A stretch of 64,000 nucleotides of DNA from DATARH01 sp036268425 (GTDB lineage: Bacteria > Pseudomonadota > Alphaproteobacteria > ATCC43930 > CGMCC-115725), in contig DATAUE010000036.1 of assembly GCA_036268425.1 (NCBI GenBank), positions 124,001-188,000 of the forward strand. The letters run 5' to 3'. Within the stretch, counting starts at the first letter, position 1. Each line of letters starts with the position of its first letter. Positions 35,529 to 45,107 of the stretch are shown in pieces. Both the position numbers and the translations under genes were made by a program. The notes beneath the pieces are model-generated. The model saw only the letters and a list, made by a program, of their open reading frames with translations, was not told the DNA's origin and made no database searches.

Positions 35529-37478
35529 ATGATCGGGCTAGCCGACCTGCTGAATATCGCGTCGAGCGGCATCAATGCCGCGACCGAAGGCATTCAGACC
35601 GTGTCCAACAACACGGCGAACGTCAACACGCCGGGGTACAACGCCCAATCGCTCAACCAGATCGAGCTGGCCGGCGTGCCGGGCGGGGTCGGCGCCGGCA
35701 CCGACGTCGTCTCGATACAGCGCGCCTTCGACCAGTTCGTGTCGCAGCAGGTGGTGCAGGCCACCTCGACCAATCAGGCCGCCACGGTCGTGCAGACCAC
35801 CGCGCAAAACGTGTCGAGCCTGTTTCCGGTCGCTTCCGGCGGCGCGGGCGGGATCGGGGCCGCGCTCGACAGCTTCTTCGCCGCGGCAAACCAGGTCGCC
35901 ACCGACCCGTCGAGCGACGCCGACCGCACCGCGTTGTTGAGCGCCGCGCAATCCCTGACCTCGCTGGTCAATTCGGTTGGCGGCGCACTGGCGAGTGACG
36001 CCGCCGGCATCGACAGCCAGACCGCCAGCGCGGTGCAGCAGGTCAACACGCTGACCCAGCAGATCGCCGGCCTCAACAAAACGATTATCGCGCAAACCGG
36101 CACCACCGCGGGACCGGCCAATGCGCTGCTCGACCAGCGCGACCAGTTGGTGCAGCAACTCGGGCAGATCGTCGGCGTTTCGGTGCTTCGGGAGGCGAAT
36201 GGCGGCCTCGATGTCTACACATCGGGCGGCACCGCGCTGGTCAACGGAGTGGCCGCGACGACGCTGGCGATCGACCCCGACAAGTTCGGCGACGGCGCGA
36301 GCACGATCGTCAACAGCGCCACCGGCCAGGACCTGACCGGCGCTATTTCCGGCGGCACGATCGGCGGGCTGATCGCGTCGCGCAACCTGATCGACAGCAC
36401 CCAGAACAGCGTCGGCGGGCTTGCCGCCTCGCTTGCCGCCGCCGTCAACTCCGAGCAATCGCTGGGACTCGATCTCAACGGCAATCCCGGCGGCGCGCTG
36501 TTTTCGGTCAGTGCGCCCACCGTCTACGCGGCCCAGGGCAACACCGGCAGCGGTACGCTGACCGCGACGATCAGCGACAGCAACAGCTTCACCCCGGCCG
36601 ATTTTGTCCTGACCGACACGGCCAACGGTTTCCAGGCGACCAACCAGGCGACGGGGCAGGTCAGCAATCTCGGCAACGGGCCGACCCTCAGCCTGGACGG
36701 GCTGACGGTCGCGGTGTCGGGAGCGGTTGCTGTTGGCGATTCGTTCAAGCTGGCGCCGACCGCGACAGCGGCGCAGAGCCTGCGCGTCACGACGACCGAT
36801 CCGGCGGCAATCGCGGCGGCTTCGGCCTATGTCGCGACAGCAGGCGACAATGCCGGCGCGGTGCAGGCGGCGGGGCTGGGCGTGGTTGCCGGGAGTGCGC
36901 TCGCCACCGGAGCCGCGATCGTCCCTGCCGCCGATTTCGGGCAGAACCTGACAGTCAAATTCACCTCGCAGACCGATTTCCAAGTGCTCGACGCCGGCAA
37001 CGCCGTTGTCGCCAGCGGGGCGCTGGATGCCGGCGGCAACGCGCAGATCGCCATCGCGTATCCCGCCTCGGCCGGCGGCGGCAACCAATATGCCGCCTTC
37101 TCGCTGTCGGGCGGCCCGGCAGCTTCCGGCGACAGTTTCAGCCTGACGCCCGGCGGCCCCGGCAGCAACGGCAACATCACGGCGCTGAGCGGCATCGCGT
37201 CACAGAAACTGCTGGCGGGCCAGACGCTCGACAATGCCTATGCGGCACTGGTCACCGGTGTCGGCGCGCGCAGCCAGGACGCCCAGATTGCCGCCCAGGC
37301 GGCGCAAGGCGTGCTGACCCAGGCGCAAAACCAGCAACAATCGATTTCCGGCGTCAATCTCGATGAGCAGGCGGCCGAACTGGTCAGCTATCAGCAGGCC
37401 TATCAGGCCTCAGCGCAGGTCATCGCCACAGCGCAGGCCCTGTTTCAGAGCCTGATCGCCGCCGTCCAGGGGGCCTGA
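35529..37478 (+). CDS. flgK: Flagellar hook-associated protein FlgK (HAP1)
   Basis: A 649-residue hook-filament junction protein. N-terminus: ATEGIQTVSNNTANVNTPGY; C-terminus: GVNLDEQAAELVSYQQAYQA followed by SAQVIATAQALFQSLIAAV. It is about 100 residues longer than enteric FlgK because of a Gly/Ala/Thr-rich middle part. The ATG at 35529 follows a GGAG; flgL starts 10 bases after the stop. Confidence 0.95.
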   Translation: MIGLADLLNIASSGINAATEGIQTVSNNTANVNTPGYNAQSLNQIELAGVPGGVGAGTDVVSIQRAFDQFVSQQVVQATSTNQAATVVQTTAQNVSSLFPVASGGAGGIGAALDSFFAAANQVATDPSSDADRTALLSAAQSLTSLVNSVGGALASDAAGIDSQTASAVQQVNTLTQQIAGLNKTIIAQTGTTAGPANALLDQRDQLVQQLGQIVGVSVLREANGGLDVYTSGGTALVNGVAATTLAIDPDKFGDGASTIVNSATGQDLTGAISGGTIGGLIASRNLIDSTQNSVGGLAASLAAAVNSEQSLGLDLNGNPGGALFSVSAPTVYAAQGNTGSGTLTATISDSNSFTPADFVLTDTANGFQATNQATGQVSNLGNGPTLSLDGLTVAVSGAVAVGDSFKLAPTATAAQSLRVTTTDPAAIAAASAYVATAGDNAGAVQAAGLGVVAGSALATGAAIVPAADFGQNLTVKFTSQTDFQVLDAGNAVVASGALDAGGNAQIAIAYPASAGGGNQYAAFSLSGGPAASGDSFSLTPGGPGSNGNITALSGIASQKLLAGQTLDNAYAALVTGVGARSQDAQIAAQAAQGVLTQAQNQQQSISGVNLDEQAAELVSYQQAYQASAQVIATAQALFQSLIAAVQGA

Positions 37479-37488
37479 GGACAGAACC

Positions 37489-38751
37489 ATGCGCATCAGT
37501 ACCCAGGAATTTCTGCTCGGCTCGCTCAACGATATGCTGACGCAGCAAAGCAACGCCAACCGGCTCAACCGCGAGATCGCCAGCGGCCAGACCCTGCTCG
37601 ATGCCGGCGACGACCCGGCCGGGGCCGGGCAGGTACTCGCGCTGTCGAACGGCATCAGCCAGTTGACCGTCGATACCGCCAATGCGCAGGCCGCGCAGCA
37701 GACCGCGCAGACCGGCATCAGCGCATTGCAGCAAGTGTCGACCATCATCAGCCAGTTACAGCAGATCGCCTCGCAAGCCGGCAACGCCGCCACGACCCCT
37801 GACCAGCGCTCCGCCCTGGCGGGCGAGGCGCAATCGGCATTGCAGCAGTTGGTCCAGCTCGGCAACACGCAGGGCGCGGGCGGCGCCTATATCTTTGCCG
37901 GCTCGCAGACCGGCAATCCGGCATTTCAACAGCAAACCGACGGCACGGTCACATTTGCCGGCGATGACGCAGCCACGCAGGTGCAGATCGCGCCATCGCT
38001 GAGCGTGTCGGCGACGCTGTCGGGTCGCGACGTGTTCCTGAACATCCCGGCCGGCACCGGTGGCGTAACCGTTGCCGTCGATACCGCCAATGCCGGCGAC
38101 GCCTATGCAGTGGCGCAAGGTGTCGCCAGCATCAGCCAGGTTGCCGCCGAAGGGCGCGCCGGCACCGAGTTCGCGGTTAGCTTCGCCGACGCCAGTAACG
38201 GCACCCTGACCTACACCGTGACGAGCGGCAGCGGCGACCCGGCGAGCACCGGCTTTGCCGCGACCAGCGGGGTCGTCGCATCCGGCCCCTTTACCGCCGG
38301 ATCGGACCTGCAATTCGGCGGCATTGATCTGCGGGTCGTCGGAACACCCTCGGCCGGTGACGGCTTTGTCGTTCAGACGGGCCAGCACGCCAGCCTGTTT
38401 CAGACAGCGCAGGATCTGGTCAACGCGCTCGGCGCCGCCCCCAACAGCGCCGCACCATCATCGCAGGCCGAGCAGCAGGTCGAAAACGTGCTGGCCAATC
38501 TGGGTGGCGCGCAAAGCCGCATCCTGTCGGCTCAGGCGACGCTCGGCGCGACGCTCTCCGAGGTGCAGGGCGTGCAACAGCAGAACAGCACGCAAAGCAC
38601 CAACGCGCAGGCACAGGCGTCAAACCTGCAATCGGCCAACCTGCCGCAGGTGATCGCCAGCTACAGCGAAAGCGTCACCGCGTTGCAGGCGGCGCAACTG
38701 GCGTTCGCCCGCATCCAGAACCTGTCGCTGTTCGCGGTGCTGGGGCCGTAA
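37489..38751 (+). CDS. flgL: Flagellar hook-associated protein FlgL (HAP3)
   Basis: A 420-residue junction protein of the flagellin superfamily. The N-terminus (MRISTQEFLLGSLNDMLTQQ) and GQTLLDAGDDPAGAGQVLAL are typical, and the C-terminal helix ends with ALQAAQLAFARIQNLSLF. It exceeds usual FlgL (about 300) through an inserted Gly/Ala-rich middle domain. Confidence 0.93.
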   Translation: MRISTQEFLLGSLNDMLTQQSNANRLNREIASGQTLLDAGDDPAGAGQVLALSNGISQLTVDTANAQAAQQTAQTGISALQQVSTIISQLQQIASQAGNAATTPDQRSALAGEAQSALQQLVQLGNTQGAGGAYIFAGSQTGNPAFQQQTDGTVTFAGDDAATQVQIAPSLSVSATLSGRDVFLNIPAGTGGVTVAVDTANAGDAYAVAQGVASISQVAAEGRAGTEFAVSFADASNGTLTYTVTSGSGDPASTGFAATSGVVASGPFTAGSDLQFGGIDLRVVGTPSAGDGFVVQTGQHASLFQTAQDLVNALGAAPNSAAPSSQAEQQVENVLANLGGAQSRILSAQATLGATLSEVQGVQQQNSTQSTNAQAQASNLQSANLPQVIASYSESVTALQAAQLAFARIQNLSLFAVLGP

Positions 38752-38808
38752 CGCAAAGATGGCCGCGGCCTCGACCCGGTGCTGACCGCGACAAACGGCG
38801 AATCCGTG

Positions 38809-41766
38809 ATGGCCTTTGCCGCTGCGGTGGACCCGCGCGACCGCGAAATCGCCGAGTTGCAGCAGCGGCTGGCGCGGGCCGAACACGAAGCCGCGGAACT
38901 GCGCACCGCATTGCAACGCCTCGACGGCGAATACCAGGCGCTGAAGCAGCGCGCGAAAATTACCGCGCCGCCGCCACGCCTGCCGCAGCCGCTGGCAACG
39001 GAAGCCGCCTACCCCCTGTGGATCGCGAGCCGCGCCTCGGCGGCCTATGCCCGCGCCGATTGGCGCGCCGAGCGCATCGCGGCATGGCCGCATCAGCCGA
39101 AAATCGCACTCGGCATGATCCTGCCGGAGGGCACCGAAGCGCAGGTGGCGCTGACCTTGCGCTCGTTGCTGTTGCAGGTCGCCGGTGATTGGGAGTTGCA
39201 CGTTGCGGCGCAAGGCAAGATGCCGGAGCCGTTCGCCGCGGACCCGCGCATCATCTGGCATCGCGATAACAACCCGCCGACCGTCACCGTCAATGCCCGG
39301 CTGATCGAAGCGCCGGCCGATTGGGTGGCGCTGATCGACGCCGGCGACCAGCTTGCGCCGTATGCGCTGTTCAGCGTCGCCGATGCGCTGTTCCGCCACG
39401 CCGAATGGCGTGCCTGCTACAGCGACGAAGACCGCATCGATTTCAACGACAAGCGGTCTGGGCCACATTTCAAGCCGGATTTCAACCTCGACCTGCTGCG
39501 CGGCGTGCCCTATGTCGGCGGCCTCCTCGTCGTCCGACGCGATTTGTTCGCAGAACTCGGCGGTTTTGCTGCGGAGCGCGACGGCATCGAGGAATACGAT
39601 CTGGCGTTGCGCCTCGCCGAGCGATTGGACGCCGCCAGTTTCGGCCACATCGCCGATGTGCTGTACCACCGGCTGACGGTATCCGGTCGGTCGCGGCGGC
39701 CGGTCGCGGAAATCTGCGCCGACATGCCGAAGGTGGTGCAGGCGCATCTCGACCGAATGGGCATCGCGGCGACCACCGAAACCGGCGCGCAACCGCAATT
39801 CTGCCGGGTGCGCTATCAGCATGCCGGCCCCGAGCCGCTGGTGTCGATCATCATCCCGACCCGCGACCAGTTGGCGTTGCTCAAGCGCTGCGTCGAAACG
39901 GTGCTGCAACAGACCGCGTACCCGAATTACGAAATCATCATCGTCGACAACGACAGCAGCGACCCCGAAGCCAATGCCTATCTCGGGCTGATCGAGGACA
40001 AGCTGGATGAGATCGGCGGCCGGCTCCGGGTCTTGCGGCATCCCGGTGCCTTCAACTTTTCGGCGATGAACAACCGGGCAGCGCGCGAGGCTGCGGCTGG
40101 CGACTATCTCTGCCTGCTCAACAACGACGCCGCTCCGCTCGACGCAGACTGGCTCAGCGAAATGATGGCGCTGGCGCGGCGGCCGGAGGTCGGCGCGGTC
40201 GGCGCCAAGCTGTTTTATCCGGATGGCCGCATCCAGCACGCCGGCATCGTGCTTGGCGTCGGCTGGGGCGCGCCCGCCGAACACCCGTATATCGGCGAAC
40301 CGGGCGACGCATTCGGCTATTGGGGCCGCCTCCACGCGGTGCAGGGCCTGTCGGCGGTGACCGCGGCGTGCCTCGTGACGCGGCGCTCGCTGTACGACGA
40401 AATGGGCGGCCTGGACGAGGCCGCGCTATCGGTATCCTACAGCGATGTCGATTATTGCCTCAAATTGCGCAAGGCGGGACACCTCGTGCTGTGGACGCCG
40501 TTGGCGCGGTTGCAGCATGACGGCAGCGCCAGCCTGCGTTCGGATGTCGAGCAGACCGCGCTTGAGAGTCGCAACCGGCGCTTCGCCGACCAGCAACAGG
40601 TCATGTACCGGCGCTGGATGCCGCTGATAGCGCACGACCCCGCCTATAACCGCAATCTGTCGTCATTCGGCTACGGCTATTCCGTCGAACCGGAAGCCGC
40701 CCCGACCTGGGACCCGGAATTTCGCCCGCGCCCGAGGGTTCTCGCCTATGCGGCCGATCACGACGGCTGCGGCGAATACCGCATCATCGCGCCGAGCCGC
40801 GCCCTGTTCGATACCGGCTGCGTGCATAGCCACACCGCAGGCCGTTTGCTGTCGCCACCCGAAATCGCGCGCGTCATGCCCGATAGCATCGTGCTGCAGC
40901 GGCAGCTGGAAATGCATCAGATCGAGGCGATCGAAAGCGCCAAACAGCTTCACCCGGTGTTCCGCATCTTTGAACTCGACGATCTGATCACCGACCTGCC
41001 GCCGAAAAGTCCGCATCGCGCCGCGATCCCGCGCGATATCGCGGCGCGGCTGAAACGCGCCCTATCATTGTGCGACCGGCTTGTGGTCAGCAGCAGCCTG
41101 CTGGCCGAACGCTACGGCAACTGGTGCGGCGAAGCCGTGATGGTGCCGAACTATCTGGAAAAATCGCGCTGGCTCGGCCTTGAGCCACACCGTCGCGATG
41201 GCGCCAGACCGCGTGTCGGATGGGCCGGGGCGATCGGACATGCCGGCGACCTCGCGCTGATCGCCGGGGTTGTCGAAGCAACCGCGCGCGAGGTCGATTG
41301 GGTGTTTTTCGGCCTGTGCCCGGAGCGGCTGAAACCGCTCGTCGCCGAGTATCACGAGTGGGTGCCGCTGCGCGACTATGCGAAAAAACTCGCCTCGCTC
41401 GATCTCGATCTCGCCGTCGCGCCGCTCGAATACCACCCGTTCAACGACGCCAAAAGCAATCTGCGGCTGCTCGAATACGGGGTTCTCGGCTATCCCGTTG
41501 TGTGTACCGACATCCGCCCCTATCGCTGCGGCCTGCCGGTGCGCCGGGTCGCCAACCGGAGCCGCGATTGGATCGCCGCCATTCGCGAACTGGCCGCCGA
41601 CCGCGACGCCTGCCGGCGGGCCGGCGAAGAACTGCGACACACCGTCATTCGCGACTGGATGCTCGAAGACCATCTCGCCGATTGGCAGAAGGCATGGCTT
41701 CCCGGCGTCCCGACCCTCAGCAGTCCCGCCGTCAAGCCGGCCGAAATGCGGCCTCTAAAAATCTGA
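38809..41766 (+). CDS. Multidomain glycosyltransferase (GT2-GT2-GT4-like), probable flagellin glycosylation
   Basis: About 985 residues. An N-terminal coiled coil (about 10-50) is followed by a degenerate GT-A domain (about 95-320, LIDAGDQLAP in place of a clear DxD), a full GT2 domain (about 343-600: LVSIIIPTRDQLALLKRCVE, LCLLNNDAAPLD, and SYSDVDYCLKLRKAGH), and a C-terminal GT-B-like part (about 640-980: RVGWAGAIGHAGD, PLEYHPFNDAKSNLRLLEYG). It lies between flgL and fliC on the same strand, strongly suggesting that it glycosylates flagellin. The start is uncertain (ATG 38809 or GTG 38779). The sugar donor cannot be told. Confidence 0.85.
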   Translation: MAFAAAVDPRDREIAELQQRLARAEHEAAELRTALQRLDGEYQALKQRAKITAPPPRLPQPLATEAAYPLWIASRASAAYARADWRAERIAAWPHQPKIALGMILPEGTEAQVALTLRSLLLQVAGDWELHVAAQGKMPEPFAADPRIIWHRDNNPPTVTVNARLIEAPADWVALIDAGDQLAPYALFSVADALFRHAEWRACYSDEDRIDFNDKRSGPHFKPDFNLDLLRGVPYVGGLLVVRRDLFAELGGFAAERDGIEEYDLALRLAERLDAASFGHIADVLYHRLTVSGRSRRPVAEICADMPKVVQAHLDRMGIAATTETGAQPQFCRVRYQHAGPEPLVSIIIPTRDQLALLKRCVETVLQQTAYPNYEIIIVDNDSSDPEANAYLGLIEDKLDEIGGRLRVLRHPGAFNFSAMNNRAAREAAAGDYLCLLNNDAAPLDADWLSEMMALARRPEVGAVGAKLFYPDGRIQHAGIVLGVGWGAPAEHPYIGEPGDAFGYWGRLHAVQGLSAVTAACLVTRRSLYDEMGGLDEAALSVSYSDVDYCLKLRKAGHLVLWTPLARLQHDGSASLRSDVEQTALESRNRRFADQQQVMYRRWMPLIAHDPAYNRNLSSFGYGYSVEPEAAPTWDPEFRPRPRVLAYAADHDGCGEYRIIAPSRALFDTGCVHSHTAGRLLSPPEIARVMPDSIVLQRQLEMHQIEAIESAKQLHPVFRIFELDDLITDLPPKSPHRAAIPRDIAARLKRALSLCDRLVVSSSLLAERYGNWCGEAVMVPNYLEKSRWLGLEPHRRDGARPRVGWAGAIGHAGDLALIAGVVEATAREVDWVFFGLCPERLKPLVAEYHEWVPLRDYAKKLASLDLDLAVAPLEYHPFNDAKSNLRLLEYGVLGYPVVCTDIRPYRCGLPVRRVANRSRDWIAAIRELAADRDACRRAGEELRHTVIRDWMLEDHLADWQKAWLPGVPTLSSPAVKPAEMRPLKI

Positions 41767-41915
41767 GGCTGCGGCTGCAACAAACCTCCGGCACGTCCGT
41801 CTTTTCCTGCGTGGAGCACCTGCTGCCGTGATCGGAACCCCCCGGGCAGCGCGGTCCGCAAACAACCCACCCCGCAACAGACGGTCTGGCCGGCTGCTGC
41901 GCCTGGAGACACGCA
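41767..41915. promoter_or_regulatory. Upstream region of fliC
   Basis: A 149-base gap that should carry the late promoter for flagellin. GGAG lies about eight bases before the fliC ATG. A TAAA occurs right at the end of the glycosyltransferase gene, but no matching sigma28 GCCGATAA-type -10 element could be fixed. The promoter is inferred from position only. Confidence 0.35.
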
Positions 41916-43430
41916 ATGATCGCCGGCGTCATCAATACCAACGTCAACGCTCTCTACGCCCTGAATTCCCTGACCAATACGGCCAACAAGACCAACACGC
42001 TGGAACAGGAACTGTCGTCGGGCCAGTCCATCAACAGCCCCGCTGACAACCCCGCCGGCTATATCGCGGCGCAAGGGTTCACCACCCAGATCGGCGGCAT
42101 CGAGCAGGCCATCTCCAACGTCAACCAGGCGGTCTCGCTGGTGCAGACCGCAGGCGGCGCGGTGACACAGCAGGTCAACATCCTGCAACAGTTGCGCACG
42201 ATCGCAGCTCAGGCGGCCAACGGCATCAACAGCCCGCAGCAGCTTCAGTCGCTGCAACAGGTCGTCTCGCAGTTGCAGACGCAGGTCACGACGATCTCGT
42301 CCCAGTCTCAATTTAGCGGCCTCAACCTGCTCGACGGCACCTTTAACGCGGTGCAATTCCAGGTCGGCGCCTCGGTCGGCCAGACGATTGGCCTCTCGAT
42401 TGGCAGCACGGCGGCGAACCAACTCGGTGCGTATCAGACCAGCGGAACAGGCGCCTTGTACACGACGACGGGCGATGCCACTGGCGGCGTGGGTGACAGC
42501 ACCGGACACGCGTTCACGATCAGCGCTGCTGGAGCCTTCACTCAAGGAGCGGTTGGAATCGCAGGGTCAGCCGGCTCCGCGACGATTACCGCCCAAGCGA
42601 CGGAGTCCGCGAAGAGTGTCGTGGCCGATATTAACGCTGCGACCTCAAAGACGAATGTCTCTGCCATCGCAAATACCAGCGTTGCCTTCGCGGTGACAAC
42701 GACTGGAACATTTAACCTCACGCTGGGTAACGGCGACACCGTCACGCCGCCAGTAGCGGGAGTGAACACAGGCCCGCTCAACACGGTTAATGTCTCCGCG
42801 ACAGTAACGGCCGCTACCCCTGCTGGTCTGCAAGGTTTGGTGTCGGCGATTAACGCTCAAACAGGCACGACGGGTATCACCGCGAGCGCCGATAGCTCCG
42901 GGAACCTGATTTTGAATCAGGCAAGCGGTGACAATATCACGATCAGTTCTGCGGCGAATGCAAGCACCGGCGTGCTTACCGCCGGCGGCACAGCAATCGG
43001 AGGCGCAACCGCGACGTCCGCGACCATACAAGGTGTCGTAACGGCTCAGTCCACGCAGAATTTTTCACTCGACGAAACCGCAGGCAGTATCGGTCTGTCG
43101 GCCACTTCGACGTTACAAACGCTGTCGTCGGCCAGCGTGACCACGACCTCCAACGCCAACGCGGCGCTTAACACGATCGATCTCGCCCTCCAGCAGCTCG
43201 AAAACGTCGGCGCGCAGCTTGGTGCCGTGCAACAGCGGCTGCAGGCGACGGTATCGAACCTGCAATCGACCGATACGAACCTGACGACGGCGCGGTCGGT
43301 CGTGCAGGACGCGAACATTCCGCAGGTGACGACGCAGCTGACCCAGCAGGAAATCCTCCAGCAGGCAGGTGTGTCGGCGCTGGCGCAGTCGAGTTCGCTG
43401 CAGCAATCGTTCCTGAAGCTGTTGCAGTAA
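41916..43430 (+). CDS. fliC: Flagellin FliC
   Basis: A 504-residue filament subunit. The conserved D0/D1 N-terminus is visible (GVINTNVNALYALNSLTNTA, SSGQSINSPADNPAGYIAAQ), and the C-terminal D0/D1 ends in TSDTNLTTARS-like TDTNLTTARSVVQDANIPQV. Residues about 170-385 are the surface-exposed hypervariable domain, rich in Thr, Ser, Ala, Gly and Val, which offers many potential O-glycosylation sites. This middle part has visibly lower GC and different codon choice from the flanks. Single flagellin gene in the window. Confidence 0.96.
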   Translation: MIAGVINTNVNALYALNSLTNTANKTNTLEQELSSGQSINSPADNPAGYIAAQGFTTQIGGIEQAISNVNQAVSLVQTAGGAVTQQVNILQQLRTIAAQAANGINSPQQLQSLQQVVSQLQTQVTTISSQSQFSGLNLLDGTFNAVQFQVGASVGQTIGLSIGSTAANQLGAYQTSGTGALYTTTGDATGGVGDSTGHAFTISAAGAFTQGAVGIAGSAGSATITAQATESAKSVVADINAATSKTNVSAIANTSVAFAVTTTGTFNLTLGNGDTVTPPVAGVNTGPLNTVNVSATVTAATPAGLQGLVSAINAQTGTTGITASADSSGNLILNQASGDNITISSAANASTGVLTAGGTAIGGATATSATIQGVVTAQSTQNFSLDETAGSIGLSATSTLQTLSSASVTTTSNANAALNTIDLALQQLENVGAQLGAVQQRLQATVSNLQSTDTNLTTARSVVQDANIPQVTTQLTQQEILQQAGVSALAQSSSLQQSFLKLLQ

Positions 43431-43443
43431 TCGAAGACCGCGA

Positions 43444-43499
43444 CCGGAAAAGGGGGGCGTTCCGGCCTTGTCGGTCGGGACGCCTGCCGGCTTTTTCGG
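43444..43499 (+). terminator. Hairpin terminator or attenuator between fliC and fliD
   Basis: An inner stem GGCGTTCC/GGGACGCC (43456-43463 with 43477-43484) lies inside an outer imperfect pairing of CCGGAAAAG with CTTTTTCGG, ending in a run of five T. It is placed 14 bases after the fliC stop and 20 bases before fliD. It would end most flagellin transcripts and let few read on into fliD. Confidence 0.55.
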
Positions 43500-43518
43500 G
43501 CGAGGAAGGGGATAGCGG

Positions 43519-45102
43519 ATGGCAACCGTCACCAGCGTCTTGAGTTCGGATCAGATCACCGCGTTGATTCAGCAGGCGAGTGCCAATTTCCAGGCGCCGG
43601 CGACCGCGTTGCAGGCGCAGGAAAAGCCGATACAAACCCAGATTTCGGCACTGGGGGATGTTCAAGGCGCGTTATCGGGTCTGCAATCGGCGCTGTCCGG
43701 CCTCGTCGACGTGCAGACGCTGGCGCAGCGCACGGTCACGACCTCGCCGGACGGCGCGGTCAATGCGACCGCGACGAACGATGCCGCACCTGGAAATTAC
43801 GTCCTGTCGAACATCCAGCTGGCGCAGTCGGAAACGCTGGTTTCCACAGGGTTCGCCAGCACCAGCGGCAGTCTCGGGGCCGGCTCGCTGACGATCCAGG
43901 TCGGCAGCGGCAGCCCGGTCACCCTGAATATCGCAAGCGGCCAGGACGATCTGGCCGACATCGCCACCGCGATCAATCAGGCGAATACCGGCGTGAAGGC
44001 GAGCGTCGTGTTTGACGGATCGAATTATCGGCTGGAGCTGGCCGGCGCGGTCGGTGCCGCCAACAGCTTTACGGTCAGCGGCACCGGCGGGCTCTCGGGG
44101 CTGAGCTCCTCGGGTGCGTCCGGTCTGACGCAAATCCAGGCCGCCGGCGACGCTCAGTTTTCGCTGAACGGCATTGCCATCACCAGCGGGTCGAATACGA
44201 TTTCCGGTGCCGTCACCGGTCTGACATTCACGCTTGCCGCGAGCGGCACCGCCACCGTTACCGTCAGCCAGGACGTGTCTGCGCTCGATACCGCGGCCGA
44301 TGGAGTGGTGACGGCGCTGAACCAGGTGCTCAGCACCATCAACAAATATGCATCGTTTGACCCGACCAGCGGCGCCGGGCCGTTGCTCGGCGACATCAAC
44401 GTGCAGCTCGTGCGCACCCAGCTCCTCAACGCGATCAGCAGCCCGACCGCGGCCGGTGGGTTGTCGAACAGCAATTACGGCTCGCTTGCCAGCATCGGCT
44501 TCAGCATCACCAGCGGCGGCACGATCGCGCTCGACGACACGGCATTCAAAGCCGCCGCGCAGGCGGATTACGGCGCCGTCGCATCGTTGCTCGCCAATGC
44601 CGGAACCCCGACCGACAGCCGCGTCGCAATCGAAGATGCCGCCCTGGCGAAAACCGGCCGTTATTCGGTCGCGGTGACCGAAAACAACGGCGGCACGATT
44701 ATCGGCATCGTCAATGGGCAGGCCGCCAGCGGCACCAACGGCGACCTGACCGTCAACGGACCCGGCGACGCCCAAGGCCTCAAGCTGCATATCGGCGCCG
44801 GGATCACCGGCGGTCTCGGAACGATTGCGGTAACGCCGGGGCTTTTCAGCACATTGTCGAACGTCGTCAGCACTGCCCTGACCAGCGGCAGCGGGGTGAC
44901 CGGGGAGATCACAAATCTCAACAGCACGGTCTCGTCGTTAAACCAGCAGATTGCCGTGATACAGCAGCAGGCGCAGCAGCAGACGCTGGCGCTGACGCAG
45001 CAATTCAGTGTGGCTCAGGCAACATTGTCGCAGTTATCGACGGTCAGCAACTTCCTAACGACGTACTTCGACCAGACGTCATCCAATGGCTCAGGAGGGT
45101 AA
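43519..45102 (+). CDS. fliD: Flagellar filament cap protein FliD (HAP2)
   Basis: A 527-residue filament-capping protein. N-terminal FliD domain: ALQAQEKPIQTQISALGDVQ followed by ALSGLQSALSGL. C-terminal FliD domain: ITNLNSTVSSLNQQIAVIQQ and, at the end, LSQLSTVSNFLTTYF. Gly/Ser/Thr-rich central parts form the exposed leg domains. The stop lies within the ribosome site of fliS. Confidence 0.94.
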   Translation: MATVTSVLSSDQITALIQQASANFQAPATALQAQEKPIQTQISALGDVQGALSGLQSALSGLVDVQTLAQRTVTTSPDGAVNATATNDAAPGNYVLSNIQLAQSETLVSTGFASTSGSLGAGSLTIQVGSGSPVTLNIASGQDDLADIATAINQANTGVKASVVFDGSNYRLELAGAVGAANSFTVSGTGGLSGLSSSGASGLTQIQAAGDAQFSLNGIAITSGSNTISGAVTGLTFTLAASGTATVTVSQDVSALDTAADGVVTALNQVLSTINKYASFDPTSGAGPLLGDINVQLVRTQLLNAISSPTAAGGLSNSNYGSLASIGFSITSGGTIALDDTAFKAAAQADYGAVASLLANAGTPTDSRVAIEDAALAKTGRYSVAVTENNGGTIIGIVNGQAASGTNGDLTVNGPGDAQGLKLHIGAGITGGLGTIAVTPGLFSTLSNVVSTALTSGSGVTGEITNLNSTVSSLNQQIAVIQQQAQQQTLALTQQFSVAQATLSQLSTVSNFLTTYFDQTSSNGSGG

Positions 45103-45107
45103 AAACA

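Noticed and set aside
35538..37088. A 516-codon open frame on the - strand opposite flgK
   Set aside because: Arg/Asp-rich text without domains, fully explained as the complement of flgK.
38620..40335. A 571-codon open frame on the - strand opposite the glycosyltransferase
   Set aside because: Antisense shadow; no motifs, while the + strand encodes clear GT2 signatures.
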